Below are positions 43,552 to 51,297 of a stretch of 64,000 nt of DNA, piece by piece. Origin of the DNA: an uncultured Candidatus Saccharibacteria bacterium. Lineage in GTDB: Bacteria > Patescibacteriota > Saccharimonadia > Saccharimonadales > Saccharimonadaceae. The position numbers and the translations under genes are program-made. The stretch covers positions 120,438-184,437 of the forward strand of contig CAMUOM010000001.1 in NCBI GenBank assembly GCA_947090635.1, in the 5' to 3' direction. Each line of letters starts with the position of its first letter. Position 1 is the first letter of the stretch. A model generated the notes under the pieces. That model saw only the letters and a list, made by a program, of their open reading frames with translations. It had not been told where the DNA came from and did not search any database.

Positions 43552-44190
43552 CTACTTTAGCTGGATAATTGCCAGCGAGGCTTGCAACCGCGGGCCAGAC
43601 TTAATTAAATTACGGTGTGCATTGCACCATTCATCCACCGCTTGACGCGCACCCGGCAGATGTTCATTGCCGTAATCATCCACAACAATCACAGCACCTG
43701 GCATCCAACGACCAGCGCAAGCCGCAAAGCTATCTTTAATACTGCCGTAAAAATCACCATCGAAGTAAGCAAATGCAATCCGCTCCGGCACATCGCTCGG
43801 CGTTAAATCATCAAACCAGCCCTTCTTTATCTCCGGCAAAGGCAGCCCAGCGCGCTTGAAATTCTCTATTACTTCGCGCTTCGTGGCTTTTAGCTCGCCT
43901 CGTTTAAATTCTTGCCCTAACCCAGCGCGGTCTGCCGCAGTCTTATCTGGTAACCCATCAAACGAATCATAGATATACAGCTGACGCTGCGGAGCAACTG
44001 CGCGCAATAAGCGCATTAAAAACAAGCTGGTCGTGCCCTTGTAACAGCCAAACTCAACGACATCGCCCGCTACATCAGCCACAATCACCTGTTGCAATGC
44101 CGTCAAAATCAGCCTGATTTCCTCTGGGCTAACTTGGTCAGACACCAGCTGGTGTTGAGCGATTACTTTGGCTACATCAAATTTCATCAT
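43552..44190 (-). CDS. TylF/macrocin-type SAM-dependent O-methyltransferase
   Basis: A 212-residue class I methyltransferase: VVEFGCYKGTTSLFLMRLL is motif I binding S-adenosylmethionine, LYIYDSFDGLPD is the next strand, and IAFAYFDGDFYGS and VIVVDDYGNEHLPGARQAVDEW give the metal-binding aspartates of the TylF family. Such enzymes methylate sugar hydroxyls in natural products or surface glycans. The start overlaps the gpmA stop by one base (TAATG). The substrate is unknown. Confidence 0.8.
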   Translation of the reverse strand: MMKFDVAKVIAQHQLVSDQVSPEEIRLILTALQQVIVADVAGDVVEFGCYKGTTSLFLMRLLRAVAPQRQLYIYDSFDGLPDKTAADRAGLGQEFKRGELKATKREVIENFKRAGLPLPEIKKGWFDDLTPSDVPERIAFAYFDGDFYGSIKDSFAACAGRWMPGAVIVVDDYGNEHLPGARQAVDEWCNAHRNLIKSGPRLQASLAIIQLK

Positions 44191-44825
44191 TAAGCGTGAG
44201 TTTGCTCAATATCGGCGTGCATTTCTTCGCGTGACACCGCGCGACCCTCGGCATCTACCTGATATTCAAGCACTGTACCAAATTTCATCTCAAAATGAGC
44301 AATATCAGCATCAGAAATACTGTCAATATACTTCACTAGTGCACGGATTGAATTGCCGTGCGCTACAAATAAGATATTTTCACCCTGCTGCAACTTACTA
44401 ACAATCTGTTCTCGATACCATGGCACTACACGATTATAGACATCATGCAAGGTTTCGCCATTTGGAATTGGCTCATCAAAGTTACGGCGGATAGCATTAA
44501 ACTTCTCATCACCAACCTTAGCCTTGACATCCCATTTATTTAACCCAGTGTAGTCACCGTAATCGCGCTCGTTCAGTTCAGACACTGCTGTATAAGCTGG
44601 ATTATCTTGCCTCTGCGCCTTCATCACTTGTTGCATGGTCTCAATTGACCGCTTAAGCTTACTTGTATAGATTTCATCAAACTTAATATCCTTAACTAGC
44701 TCACCCATCTTCAAGGCATCACTGGCACCCTTTGGCGTCAAAGAGACATCTGTCCAGCCAGTCCACTTGCCAAGCAAGTTCCATTCACTTTCACCATGCC
44801 GCATCAATACTAATTTACCGCTCAT
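44190..44825 (-). CDS. gpmA: 2,3-bisphosphoglycerate-dependent phosphoglycerate mutase
   Basis: Interconverts 3- and 2-phosphoglycerate in glycolysis. The 211-residue product has the histidine phosphatase motif RHGESEWN (catalytic His near residue 9), the LKRSIETMQQ segment, ELNERDYGDYTGLNKWD and the second His in FVAHGNSIRAL. The length is somewhat short for the family (about 230-250). AAAGGAG precedes the ATG. Confidence 0.93.
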   Translation of the reverse strand: MSGKLVLMRHGESEWNLLGKWTGWTDVSLTPKGASDALKMGELVKDIKFDEIYTSKLKRSIETMQQVMKAQRQDNPAYTAVSELNERDYGDYTGLNKWDVKAKVGDEKFNAIRRNFDEPIPNGETLHDVYNRVVPWYREQIVSKLQQGENILFVAHGNSIRALVKYIDSISDADIAHFEMKFGTVLEYQVDAEGRAVSREEMHADIEQTHA

Positions 44826-44873
44826 ATTACTCCTTTTTTATTTAATAACCTGCATTCATTATAACACTTTTAT

Positions 44874-46184
44874 CTAGTCATTCCACTGTTCCAGTAGGGT
44901 AAATTGATGGCCAGCAATCTCGATAATTGACTCGCCATTAGCACCTTGATGCTCCAACTCGCGCGCGATGCCACTGCGTTGTAGAATATCGCGCAAACGA
45001 TTTGCCCCAAAAGTATTGTCGAAGTCAGTCTTCTCAGCAAACTTTTCAATTCGGTCACCAGTCACTACATATACCGTGCCACTCTCACGCTCTTCACGCG
45101 TCACCCACCAAGTTGAATTTAGCTGTTTCTTCGATAGCTCAATCACTTCCGGTGTATCATCTAACGCCTCAGCTTCCGTTGCTGCCTGCTCAGCCTGCGC
45201 CTGTCGCTCATCTGCAACTACTACCGCCAATTTACGTAGCAATTCCTTGGTACCATGATGCGCCTGCGACGACAATAGATAAATTGGACTCTCCGTCACT
45301 CGCCTCAGCTCGTCTAACTGCATAGTGGCGATTTCATCATCGACTAAATCAGTCTTGGTAATCGCGATAATCTCCGGTTTGCCCGCCAAATCATCTGAAT
45401 ACTGCGTCAGCTCACTACGAATCTTCCGATAATCACCACTAATGTCATTTGACATTACATCAATCATATGTAGAATCACCGCCGTGCGCTCAACGTGGCG
45501 CAAAAACTCGTCACCTAGTCCCTTACCTTGGCTAGCACCCTCAATCAGTCCTGGAATATCGGCAATTAAAAGCGACTTGCCATCGACATCAGCCACGCCT
45601 AGATTCGGAGCCAATGTCGTAAACGCATAATTAGCAATCTCAGGACGAGCGTTGCTTACTACTGACAGAAAAGTCGACTTACCAGCGTTAGGAAATCCTA
45701 CTAAACCAACATCTGCCACCATTTTTAGCTCCAACTGAGCAGTAAACTTCTCGCCTTTCGTGCCGACTTCTGCCACTCGTGGCAACTGACGAGTCGATGA
45801 CTTAAAATGGGCATTACCAAAGCCACCCTCGCCACCGCGCGCCACAATCGCCCGCTGACCAACCTCAGTTAAATCAGCAATCACTTCACCATCGCGCCGC
45901 ACGATTGTGCCAAGCGGCACCTTAACTAACCTATCAGCACCATTGGCACCATGCATCTTGCGCTTGCCGCCCGCACCGCCATCCTGTGCCTTTAGCTCTG
46001 GTTTAAACCGGAATTCCGCCAAAGTATTCACATTGCTATCCGCTACAAACACCACATTGCCACCATCACCACCATCACCGCCATCTGGGCCGCCCTTTTC
46101 GACGTATTTTTCATGACGTAAACTAACCGCGCCGTTACCACCACGGCCGGCTTCAATAAATACTTCTGCGGTATCAGCAAACAT
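44874..46184 (-). CDS. obgE: GTPase Obg/CgtA
   Basis: Ribosome-associated GTPase needed for 50S assembly and stress control. The 436-residue product has the glycine-rich Obg domain (FIEAGRGGNGAVSLRHEKYV, KMHGANGADRLVKVPLGT), the G domain (VGFPNAGKSTFLS; DIPGLIEGAS; ITKTDLVDD) and a C-terminal OCT-type domain. A TGG-TAAAAT at 46194-46199 ends 9 nt before the ATG, so its leader would be only a few bases. The following DNA marks the change to phage genes. Confidence 0.96.
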   Translation of the reverse strand: MFADTAEVFIEAGRGGNGAVSLRHEKYVEKGGPDGGDGGDGGNVVFVADSNVNTLAEFRFKPELKAQDGGAGGKRKMHGANGADRLVKVPLGTIVRRDGEVIADLTEVGQRAIVARGGEGGFGNAHFKSSTRQLPRVAEVGTKGEKFTAQLELKMVADVGLVGFPNAGKSTFLSVVSNARPEIANYAFTTLAPNLGVADVDGKSLLIADIPGLIEGASQGKGLGDEFLRHVERTAVILHMIDVMSNDISGDYRKIRSELTQYSDDLAGKPEIIAITKTDLVDDEIATMQLDELRRVTESPIYLLSSQAHHGTKELLRKLAVVVADERQAQAEQAATEAEALDDTPEVIELSKKQLNSTWWVTREERESGTVYVVTGDRIEKFAEKTDFDNTFGANRLRDILQRSGIARELEHQGANGESIIEIAGHQFTLLEQWND

Positions 46185-46270
46185 AATACTTCTATTTTAC
46201 CAGATTCTTGCAATAATTGCTATTTTATTTTGTGAAAAGAGTAACGCTTCCGCTAAGTTCAATCTATTAC

Positions 46271-46296
46271 ACACCACCTACAAGGGGTGTTTTTTA
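46271..46296 (+). terminator. Orphan plus-strand terminator at the host/phage boundary
   Basis: ACACC-a-CCT and AGG-g-GGTGT pair (9 bp with one A-G mismatch), then TTTTTT. No plus-strand gene lies immediately upstream (obgE is on the other strand), so it may be a leftover from a displaced locus or part of an attachment site. Confidence 0.55.
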
Positions 46297-46375
46297 TTAA
46301 TTCAATCGAGGAAGTAATCGATCATTGTTCTTTGTATTGCTTCTTCGTAGTGTTAATAAATAAAAGGAGGAACAA

Positions 46376-46639
46376 ATGTATATTGACCAAGCTGATTATT
46401 ACGACCAGCAAATGTATCGAGAGGAAATCGAGAACGAAAAGATTGCGGCAGTCAGCGAAAGACTAAAGACTAACGGCGGTTTTGCCGTAAGAATTAATCT
46501 CTATGACCCAGACGATAATCAAGTAACCACATTGGAATACGACACCATAGAGTCCTTATATAACGACCTTAAGAATATTCCTAATGAGATTGATGGAGAA
46601 ATTGACAACTATGTTTTTGAACATGGTCTGCATTTATAA
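46376..46639 (+). CDS. Small acidic phage protein, unknown function
   Basis: An 87-residue, acidic protein, first gene of the rightward phage unit, with a strong AAAGGAGGAAC site. It contains a Tyr/Asp/Gln-rich start and no motif I recognise. A weak TTGTAT-16-TAATAA promoter lies at 46332-46359. Confidence 0.55.
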   Translation: MYIDQADYYDQQMYREEIENEKIAAVSERLKTNGGFAVRINLYDPDDNQVTTLEYDTIESLYNDLKNIPNEIDGEIDNYVFEHGLHL

Positions 46640-46666
46640 ATCATTAAATTACAAGGAGCAAATACA

Positions 46667-46858
46667 ATGAAAAAAATAAAAACAAACATCACTTTAGTAG
46701 CCGTCGTCATCGCTATGCTAGCTGTCGCATTCGCCTTTGGCGCAAAATGCGACGCTGACATGCGCGTATATGCCGCAAAGCACAATTGCACCTGGACTTA
46801 TCCGGGCACATTGTATGGCGACGACCGAGACAACCCAATTTGCAAAGTTAATAAGTAA
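46667..46858 (+). CDS. Small secreted or membrane-anchored phage protein
   Basis: 63 residues. The N-terminal 25 residues are a basic start plus a hydrophobic helix (ITLVAVVIAMLAVAFAFGA), followed by about 37 residues with three cysteines, one in CDADMRVYAA, CTW and IC. ACAAGGAGC precedes the ATG. Could be a surface moron or lysis-related peptide; no homologue recognised. Confidence 0.55.
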   Translation: MKKIKTNITLVAVVIAMLAVAFAFGAKCDADMRVYAAKHNCTWTYPGTLYGDDRDNPICKVNK

Positions 46859-46868
46859 AGGAGAACCT

Positions 46869-46946
46869 ATGAAAATTAAAGTCAATTATTACGAGTCTGA
46901 TTATCAAGTGAAAGTTAATACTAAATCGAGCAAGGAGGAAAAATAA
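46869..46946 (+). CDS. 25-residue phage peptide
   Basis: Short ORF beginning MKIKVNYYESDYQVKV and ending EEK, behind AAAGGAGAACCT at the proper distance. Its stop TAA overlaps the next ATG (TAATG), so it is translationally coupled to the KGG protein. The coding status is inferred from these signals only. Confidence 0.45.
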   Translation: MKIKVNYYESDYQVKVNTKSSKEEK

Positions 46947-47194
46947 TGGCTGGTACTGCTGCTGGCGCTGCTAAGGCTAAACTTACAACTTTGAAGAAGC
47001 ACGGCGCCGACTTCTACTCACGTATTGGTCGTAAAGGTGGCCAAAACGGTCATACTGGCGGCTTTGCTTCGCTGTTCGAAGACATTGACGGTCTAACGGG
47101 GCGCGACCGAGCACGGCTAGCGGGTGCTAAAGGTGGCAAAATTAGCCGCCGTGGCCCAGCTAAGAGCAAACTTTTGACACTGGAGGCGCTATGA
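46946..47194 (+). CDS. Small basic Gly/Lys-rich phage protein with KGG motifs
   Basis: 82 residues with repeated KGG/GGK elements (GRKGGQNGHTGGFA, AGAKGGKISRRGPAKS), like small basic proteins found near phage recombination genes and in stress-induced KGG proteins. It probably binds nucleic acid, by composition. It overlaps the next start (ATGA-type overlap of 4 nt). Confidence 0.55.
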   Translation: MAGTAAGAAKAKLTTLKKHGADFYSRIGRKGGQNGHTGGFASLFEDIDGLTGRDRARLAGAKGGKISRRGPAKSKLLTLEAL

Positions 47195-47751
47195 ATAGAG
47201 TAGCTACTGTAAAAATTGGCGGCGGCGCTGAATACGCTAAAGTTGCCGACCGTATCAAGCTATTCTGGGAGGAGAACCCAAATGGCAAGATTGACACCGA
47301 GCGCGAAAACTGCGGTGACGACAAAATACGCTTTGTGGCCCGCATTTGGCGCAATGCTAGCAATATAGAAGAGCTAGTAAAGTCATCTGCCTCAGTAGAG
47401 GCCATCAAGATGACCGCCAACGCTTGTGCCAGCGCTGATGCAATCAAGCACGGCGACAAGGAAAACGAAAAGCTTGAGACCGTAGCGGTTGGGCGTGCTT
47501 TAGCGATGCTAGGCTATCTAGCTAGTGGCGAAGTAGCCAGCCGTGAAGAAATGGATGCATTTGAAGCGTATAAAGCCCAAAAGTGGCAAGAAGACGTGGA
47601 CAACTACATTAAGCAGCTCAACGCTGCTGCGACAATTGAACAGCTCAGAAACGTGTTCGTATCTATACCGATAGACATGCGCTCGTGTTCAGAGGTTATT
47701 ATTGCCAAAAACGATTGCAAAGATAAGTTATTAAACGCAAAGGAGGCGTAA
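47191..47751 (+). CDS. Probable phage single-strand annealing protein or accessory (Erf/Rad52-like)
   Basis: A 186-residue protein. EYAKVADRIKLFWEENPNGK and the later ETVAVGRALAMLGY look like the N-terminal and central signatures of Erf-type and related annealing proteins (usually E-T-S-A-V-G-R-A-L). It is directly followed, with no gap, by a YqaJ exonuclease gene, the usual exonuclease/annealing pair of phage recombination. I infer that it anneals single strands; a role as another ssDNA-binding protein is possible. Confidence 0.55.
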   Translation: MNRVATVKIGGGAEYAKVADRIKLFWEENPNGKIDTERENCGDDKIRFVARIWRNASNIEELVKSSASVEAIKMTANACASADAIKHGDKENEKLETVAVGRALAMLGYLASGEVASREEMDAFEAYKAQKWQEDVDNYIKQLNAAATIEQLRNVFVSIPIDMRSCSEVIIAKNDCKDKLLNAKEA

Positions 47752-48537
47752 ATGAAAGTAATTAAGCTACAGCAGAACAGCGAAGAGTGGCTAGAGTACC
47801 GGCGCGGTAAATCAGGCGGGTCAGAATTTGGCGCACTGTACGTAGACGGCTACCCGCTAGTTGGCGCTATGAAAGCTAAGCTAGACGAACTAGGCGTGCA
47901 ATACCCTAAAACCGCCAAGGCAGCAGAGCTCGCAGCCCTGCTCACCCCAGAGGCGTTGGCAAGCTTAAAAATAGCCAGTGCACCTAAAAAACGCTATTAC
48001 GCAATTATTGCTGAACGTGTTGCCCGCCCTATCACGCCTAACGATTATGTCGATAAGCTCAACGGCCAGCCATTCTCAATGATGGCGCGCGGTCACATTC
48101 TTGAGCCCGAAGCTATCAAGGCGTGGGAAGCAAAAACTGGCAAAACCGTAGACAAAGATAGCGTGGTTTGGGCGCGAGAAGACAACCCAAACATCTACAT
48201 CTCGCCCGACTTTGCCATTACTGGCCAAGATGGCGTTGTACGTGAGGCTGGTGAAGTAAAATGCCTCAGCAACGAAGAAGTCGTAAAAGCGTATCTGACC
48301 AATTCGTACCCTGCTGAATACTATCCGCAAATACTAAAATACTTTGTCGTCAACTCAGACTTGGAAGTGCTTCACTTTGTTATGTATAGCGACACAATTC
48401 CTGGTCTTGAACTGCAGGTATTTGATATTAAGCGCGAAGAAGTAGCGCCTAGCATCACAGAAGCCAAAGCTTTTGAAGATGCTATCATGGCACAGATTGA
48501 CCGCGATACTAATCAAATCCTTGAACTAGGCTTTTAA
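47752..48537 (+). CDS. YqaJ-family viral recombinase exonuclease (PD-(D/E)XK)
   Basis: Alkaline-exonuclease type protein of 261 residues. RGKSGGSEFGAL is the YqaJ/lambda-exo N-terminal motif, GHILEPEAIKAWE carries the conserved glutamate and ISPDFAITGQ followed by GEVKC forms the PD...ExK active site. It likely degrades one strand of linear duplex DNA for recombination, repair or end processing together with the preceding protein. Confidence 0.85.
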   Translation: MKVIKLQQNSEEWLEYRRGKSGGSEFGALYVDGYPLVGAMKAKLDELGVQYPKTAKAAELAALLTPEALASLKIASAPKKRYYAIIAERVARPITPNDYVDKLNGQPFSMMARGHILEPEAIKAWEAKTGKTVDKDSVVWAREDNPNIYISPDFAITGQDGVVREAGEVKCLSNEEVVKAYLTNSYPAEYYPQILKYFVVNSDLEVLHFVMYSDTIPGLELQVFDIKREEVAPSITEAKAFEDAIMAQIDRDTNQILELGF

Positions 48538-48545
48538 TTAAATAA

Positions 48546-48741
48546 TCGCGCAGCCGGCTGGCATACCGTAGTGTTCCAGACTGTTGCTGGGCAAGAATGA
48601 CTAGCAAAAAACACTCCTGCACCTATCCACAAACTAGTCTCATCGGGTTTGAATAAGCCAACTCATATCTTATATATCCCGTTGTTAGGCCTGTACTAAC
48701 TACGCTCTTGCCCACCTACGGTGTGCCAGCCAGCTGCGCGA
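48546..48741 (+). other. Long imperfect inverted repeat / probable structured RNA or DNA element
   Basis: Intergenic region of 219 nt. Outer arms 48547-48571 and 48716-48740 pair over 25 bp with one mismatch and one wobble. Inside, TGGGCAAGA (48588-48596) pairs perfectly with TCTTGCCCA (48706-48714), GACTAG (48599-48604) with CTAGTC (48634-48639), and CATCGGG with CCCGTTG with one mismatch (about 48641-48684). The base of the outer stem ends 16 nt before the ATG of the next gene, whose GGAGGG site follows at once. I do not recognise the family. Confidence 0.6.
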
Positions 48742-48756
48742 AATTATGGAGGGAAA

Positions 48757-49014
48757 ATGAATACTACTAGCTTAGAAGCTTACTATAGCGAAGTTGTAAG
48801 CCATAAAACTACTATGCAGAGAAAAGTACTAGAACTAGTGCTTTCTGCTAAACGACCAGTTTGCAACAAGGAGATAGCCGACAAAATGGATATGCCAATC
48901 AATTCCATTACACCGCGAGTAAATGAATTAGTGAAAGGCGGGAGAATGGAAGCAGCGTTTAAAGCAATTTATCCGCCGACTGGGCGTCGCGTCACTTACT
49001 GGAGGCCACTCTGA
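48757..49014 (+). CDS. Small winged-helix DNA-binding protein
   Basis: 85 residues. Pattern KTTMQRKVLELVLSAKRPVC followed by NKEIADKMDMPINSITPRV is a helix-turn-helix, with the wing in RRVTYWRPL. The start ATG 48757 follows GGAGGG. It overlaps the next gene (TGATG). Likely a phage regulator, perhaps a replication-linked one. Confidence 0.6.
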   Translation: MNTTSLEAYYSEVVSHKTTMQRKVLELVLSAKRPVCNKEIADKMDMPINSITPRVNELVKGGRMEAAFKAIYPPTGRRVTYWRPL

Positions 49015-49439
49015 TGCTGGCCGACAAAGAGCAAACTGTCCAAGCTATGGTGGCTGATTATCTCCGATACCAATACCCAGACGTGCTGTTCCATTCCGAC
49101 TTTGGCAGCGGAGTGAAACTTACCGTGCGCCAAGCTTGTATGCAAAAACGGCAAAACGGCGGGCGGCGAGCGTGGCCAGATATGTTTATTGCTAGTGTGC
49201 GCTGCGAAAACAACTCTATTTACGGCGGGTTATTCATTGAGCTAAAACGTTCAGGCACCCGTCTAACCAAGCGAGATGGCTCACCTGCTACCAATCACAT
49301 TGCCGAGCAAGGTATTACGCTAAATAGACTTAATCAGTGCGGATACGTAGCCAAGTTTGCTGTTGGCTTTGATGAAGCTAAAGCTATAATTGACCAATAT
49401 TTATCATTGCCGCAAGTTTTGTATATTAAGGAGAAATAG
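49014..49439 (+). CDS. VRR-NUC domain nuclease
   Basis: A 141-residue PD-(D/E)XK nuclease of the VRR-NUC family. GGRRAWPDMFIAS and GGLFIELKRSGT give the PD and E-x-K parts of the active site, and the QGITLNRLNQCGYVAKFAVGFDEA segment is typical. Family members act on branched or structured DNA. It probably works with the recombination module in phage DNA processing. Confidence 0.82.
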   Translation: MLADKEQTVQAMVADYLRYQYPDVLFHSDFGSGVKLTVRQACMQKRQNGGRRAWPDMFIASVRCENNSIYGGLFIELKRSGTRLTKRDGSPATNHIAEQGITLNRLNQCGYVAKFAVGFDEAKAIIDQYLSLPQVLYIKEK

Positions 49440-49442
49440 GAA

Positions 49443-49775
49443 ATGGGTAGATATATAACAACCCCAACTATGATATGGTGCTACAACTCTACACGTCGCC
49501 CTGATATGGTGGCTATAATAGACCCACTAACCCGCACGTACTGGTTGCGTAAAATCGAGCTCAAAGACTGCCTGGATATTCTCTGGCCTATCCGTAGCTG
49601 GCATATTGAAGAAGGGCCATTAGATGACGGACCCGATATGTTCACTTTGAACATGTTATGCAGGGCAAATAACAGAGACGTAACGGAGAAATACAGCCTA
49701 GAAGATTATGTAAAGTTCGTAAAACGAAAGCATGTATTGTTCAGAGAAAAGAACAAGAAGAAAGGAGCAAAATGA
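49443..49775 (+). CDS. Phage protein of unknown function (paralogue of the next)
   Basis: 110 residues. AIIDPLTRTYWLRKIEL resembles FLVDPSTRTFWHRVIP in the next protein; both then have a variable part followed by a C-terminal helical segment (EKYSLEDYVKFVKRK, YELYEYASYIKRSRK). The two probably arose by duplication. No function recognised. Last residues overlap the next start (ATGA). Confidence 0.6.
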   Translation: MGRYITTPTMIWCYNSTRRPDMVAIIDPLTRTYWLRKIELKDCLDILWPIRSWHIEEGPLDDGPDMFTLNMLCRANNRDVTEKYSLEDYVKFVKRKHVLFREKNKKKGAK

Positions 49776-50461
49776 ATGACGAACAAACCACCCTGTTTTT
49801 GGGCAACGACCTGTTGGGCTTGTCAACGCTGGTGTTTTTAGTCGACCCGTCGACTCGCACCTTTTGGCACCGAGTTATACCCAACGACAATTACCACGGG
49901 CAAACCGAGAAACTAAACCAGCAAATTGCTGGACTTCACACCGTCGAGTTTAGGACTTCGCCGGCTGCCGAGCAGACCCTGTTTTTGGCGTTTAGCTTGT
50001 TTTGCAAAGACTTGTCGAAGGCGTATGAACTCTATGAATACGCCAGCTATATCAAGCGCAGTCGCAAGCCGGCGGCGGATACTGGTATGCGGGCGGTGAT
50101 GGTTCAGATGGACTCTCAGCTACTGCACGACACCTTTGTGGTGAATACCGAGACGGGCGACTACTGGAGTGGCAACCTCATAACCACCGCGCTTAAGGAA
50201 CTCAACATGACCCTGACCGGCGCCAAGCGCAGCCGCCGCTTCCAAAGCTATCTGGAGAATTACCCCACCCTACTCAAGGGGCGGTTCGGCGAGCGCCATG
50301 TGACAGTGTTAAAGGACGATACTGGCGCACTGACCCGCTTCTATGCGGAAACCGACCGCTTTACACGCGGGTTAAAGCTCAAGGAAATCGACAACAAGGC
50401 GGAAAAAATGACCTTAGCCGAGTTCTTGGAGCGATATGACAATAAGGAGGATAAAAAATGA
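49772..50461 (+). CDS. Phage protein of unknown function with tandem domain
   Basis: 229 residues. The N-terminal about 105 residues resemble the preceding protein. The C-terminal part (HDTFVVNTETGDYWSGN and onward) repeats the same kind of strand pattern and may be a second, diverged copy. No function recognised. The DNA here is visibly more GC-rich than the host genes. Confidence 0.6.
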   Translation: MNDEQTTLFLGNDLLGLSTLVFLVDPSTRTFWHRVIPNDNYHGQTEKLNQQIAGLHTVEFRTSPAAEQTLFLAFSLFCKDLSKAYELYEYASYIKRSRKPAADTGMRAVMVQMDSQLLHDTFVVNTETGDYWSGNLITTALKELNMTLTGAKRSRRFQSYLENYPTLLKGRFGERHVTVLKDDTGALTRFYAETDRFTRGLKLKEIDNKAEKMTLAEFLERYDNKEDKK

Positions 50462-50937
50462 ATTTTGGCACGTTTACGTCGATTTCATCCGACGACATTG
50501 ACGAATTTGTTCGTCTTGACCATCAGCTGGCAGGCAAAAAGAAAAGTGACATAGAGGAACTTGCTGAAGAAGTTCTGGAAGGCATAAGGATAATGCCTGA
50601 AGACCGATTCGACGACCCTTTCGCTCGCTTGTTTGGCGTGAGCTCCTTTAAGATATTCAGCATGGTTTTTACAAGGGGCACATCAGACGGGCGGCTTGTT
50701 TGTTCTTTTGCTGCAAACACTGGTAAACAAATAGTTTGGTTCGAAAGAGTAGACCAAGGCAGAGCTCACCTCTGGTATTCAGAAGCTACAAGAGGTAACA
50801 AAATCTTTGACTCTTTAGAAGAAATGGGCCCGACTTACAAAAAAGACTGTCTCAAGCATCTCAGGCTCGCGTCGCTAATTACAAAAAACTTCACCTCCAG
50901 TTTACCTAATAAGGAGAACGAAAAATGTACGAAATAG
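50458..50937 (+). CDS. Phage protein of unknown function
   Basis: 159 residues, beginning in the overlap with the preceding stop. It has an acidic helix (DIEELAEEVLEGIRIM) and a later beta-rich segment (FAANTGKQIVWFERV) that is faintly like the duplicated domain of its two neighbours. Function unknown. Confidence 0.55.
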   Translation: MNFGTFTSISSDDIDEFVRLDHQLAGKKKSDIEELAEEVLEGIRIMPEDRFDDPFARLFGVSSFKIFSMVFTRGTSDGRLVCSFAANTGKQIVWFERVDQGRAHLWYSEATRGNKIFDSLEEMGPTYKKDCLKHLRLASLITKNFTSSLPNKENEKCTK

Positions 50938-50972
50938 AAGACATTTTAGGATGGGAGGACTTAAATGATTAG
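50925..50972 (+). CDS. 15-codon ORF with strong ribosome binding site
   Basis: MYEIEDILGWEDLND, with AAGGAG 8 nt before the ATG. It spans the junction between two genes and overlaps the next ATG (50965), which has its own GGGAGG. It might be a leader peptide or a small real peptide. Coding status uncertain. Confidence 0.3.
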   Translation: MYEIEDILGWEDLND

Positions 50973-51297
50973 AACAACTAAAAAGTATAACGCCGGCTTC
51001 ACTATCTATGTGTTTTGCTACGCCAGTTTTAGCAGCCCAGAAACCGCTTTGGTGGTAATACGCGATAACCTGCGCCGGATATGCTTTCAACGCGGGTTTA
51101 AGACAGCTAACGAGGCATATAGTTACGCAAATAAAACCGAAGCTATCCTATCTAATGTTGCGCCAACTGAGATAATAAAACGCTTTTTGCTAGCCAGTGA
51201 ATTCGTCAATCAGGAAATTAACATTGCCACATGCAATTTTACAAAAGTATTTGATGCTAATAAATTAAATGATAAATTGGAGGATTTATGTTTCTAA
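50965..51297 (+). CDS. Phage protein of unknown function
   Basis: 110 residues, GGGAGG site at 6 nt. Rich in hydrophobic and aromatic residues in the first third (GFTIYVFCYASFSS) but too short for a clear membrane helix. No family recognised. Its 3' end overlaps the next gene by 10 nt. Confidence 0.5.
   Translation: MIRTTKKYNAGFTIYVFCYASFSSPETALVVIRDNLRRICFQRGFKTANEAYSYANKTEAILSNVAPTEIIKRFLLASEFVNQEINIATCNFTKVFDANKLNDKLEDLCF

Noticed and set aside
46230..46275. tRNA-like 3' end (GTTCAATC...CACCA) near the phage border
   Set aside because: The T-stem does not pair and there is no acceptor or anticodon arm.
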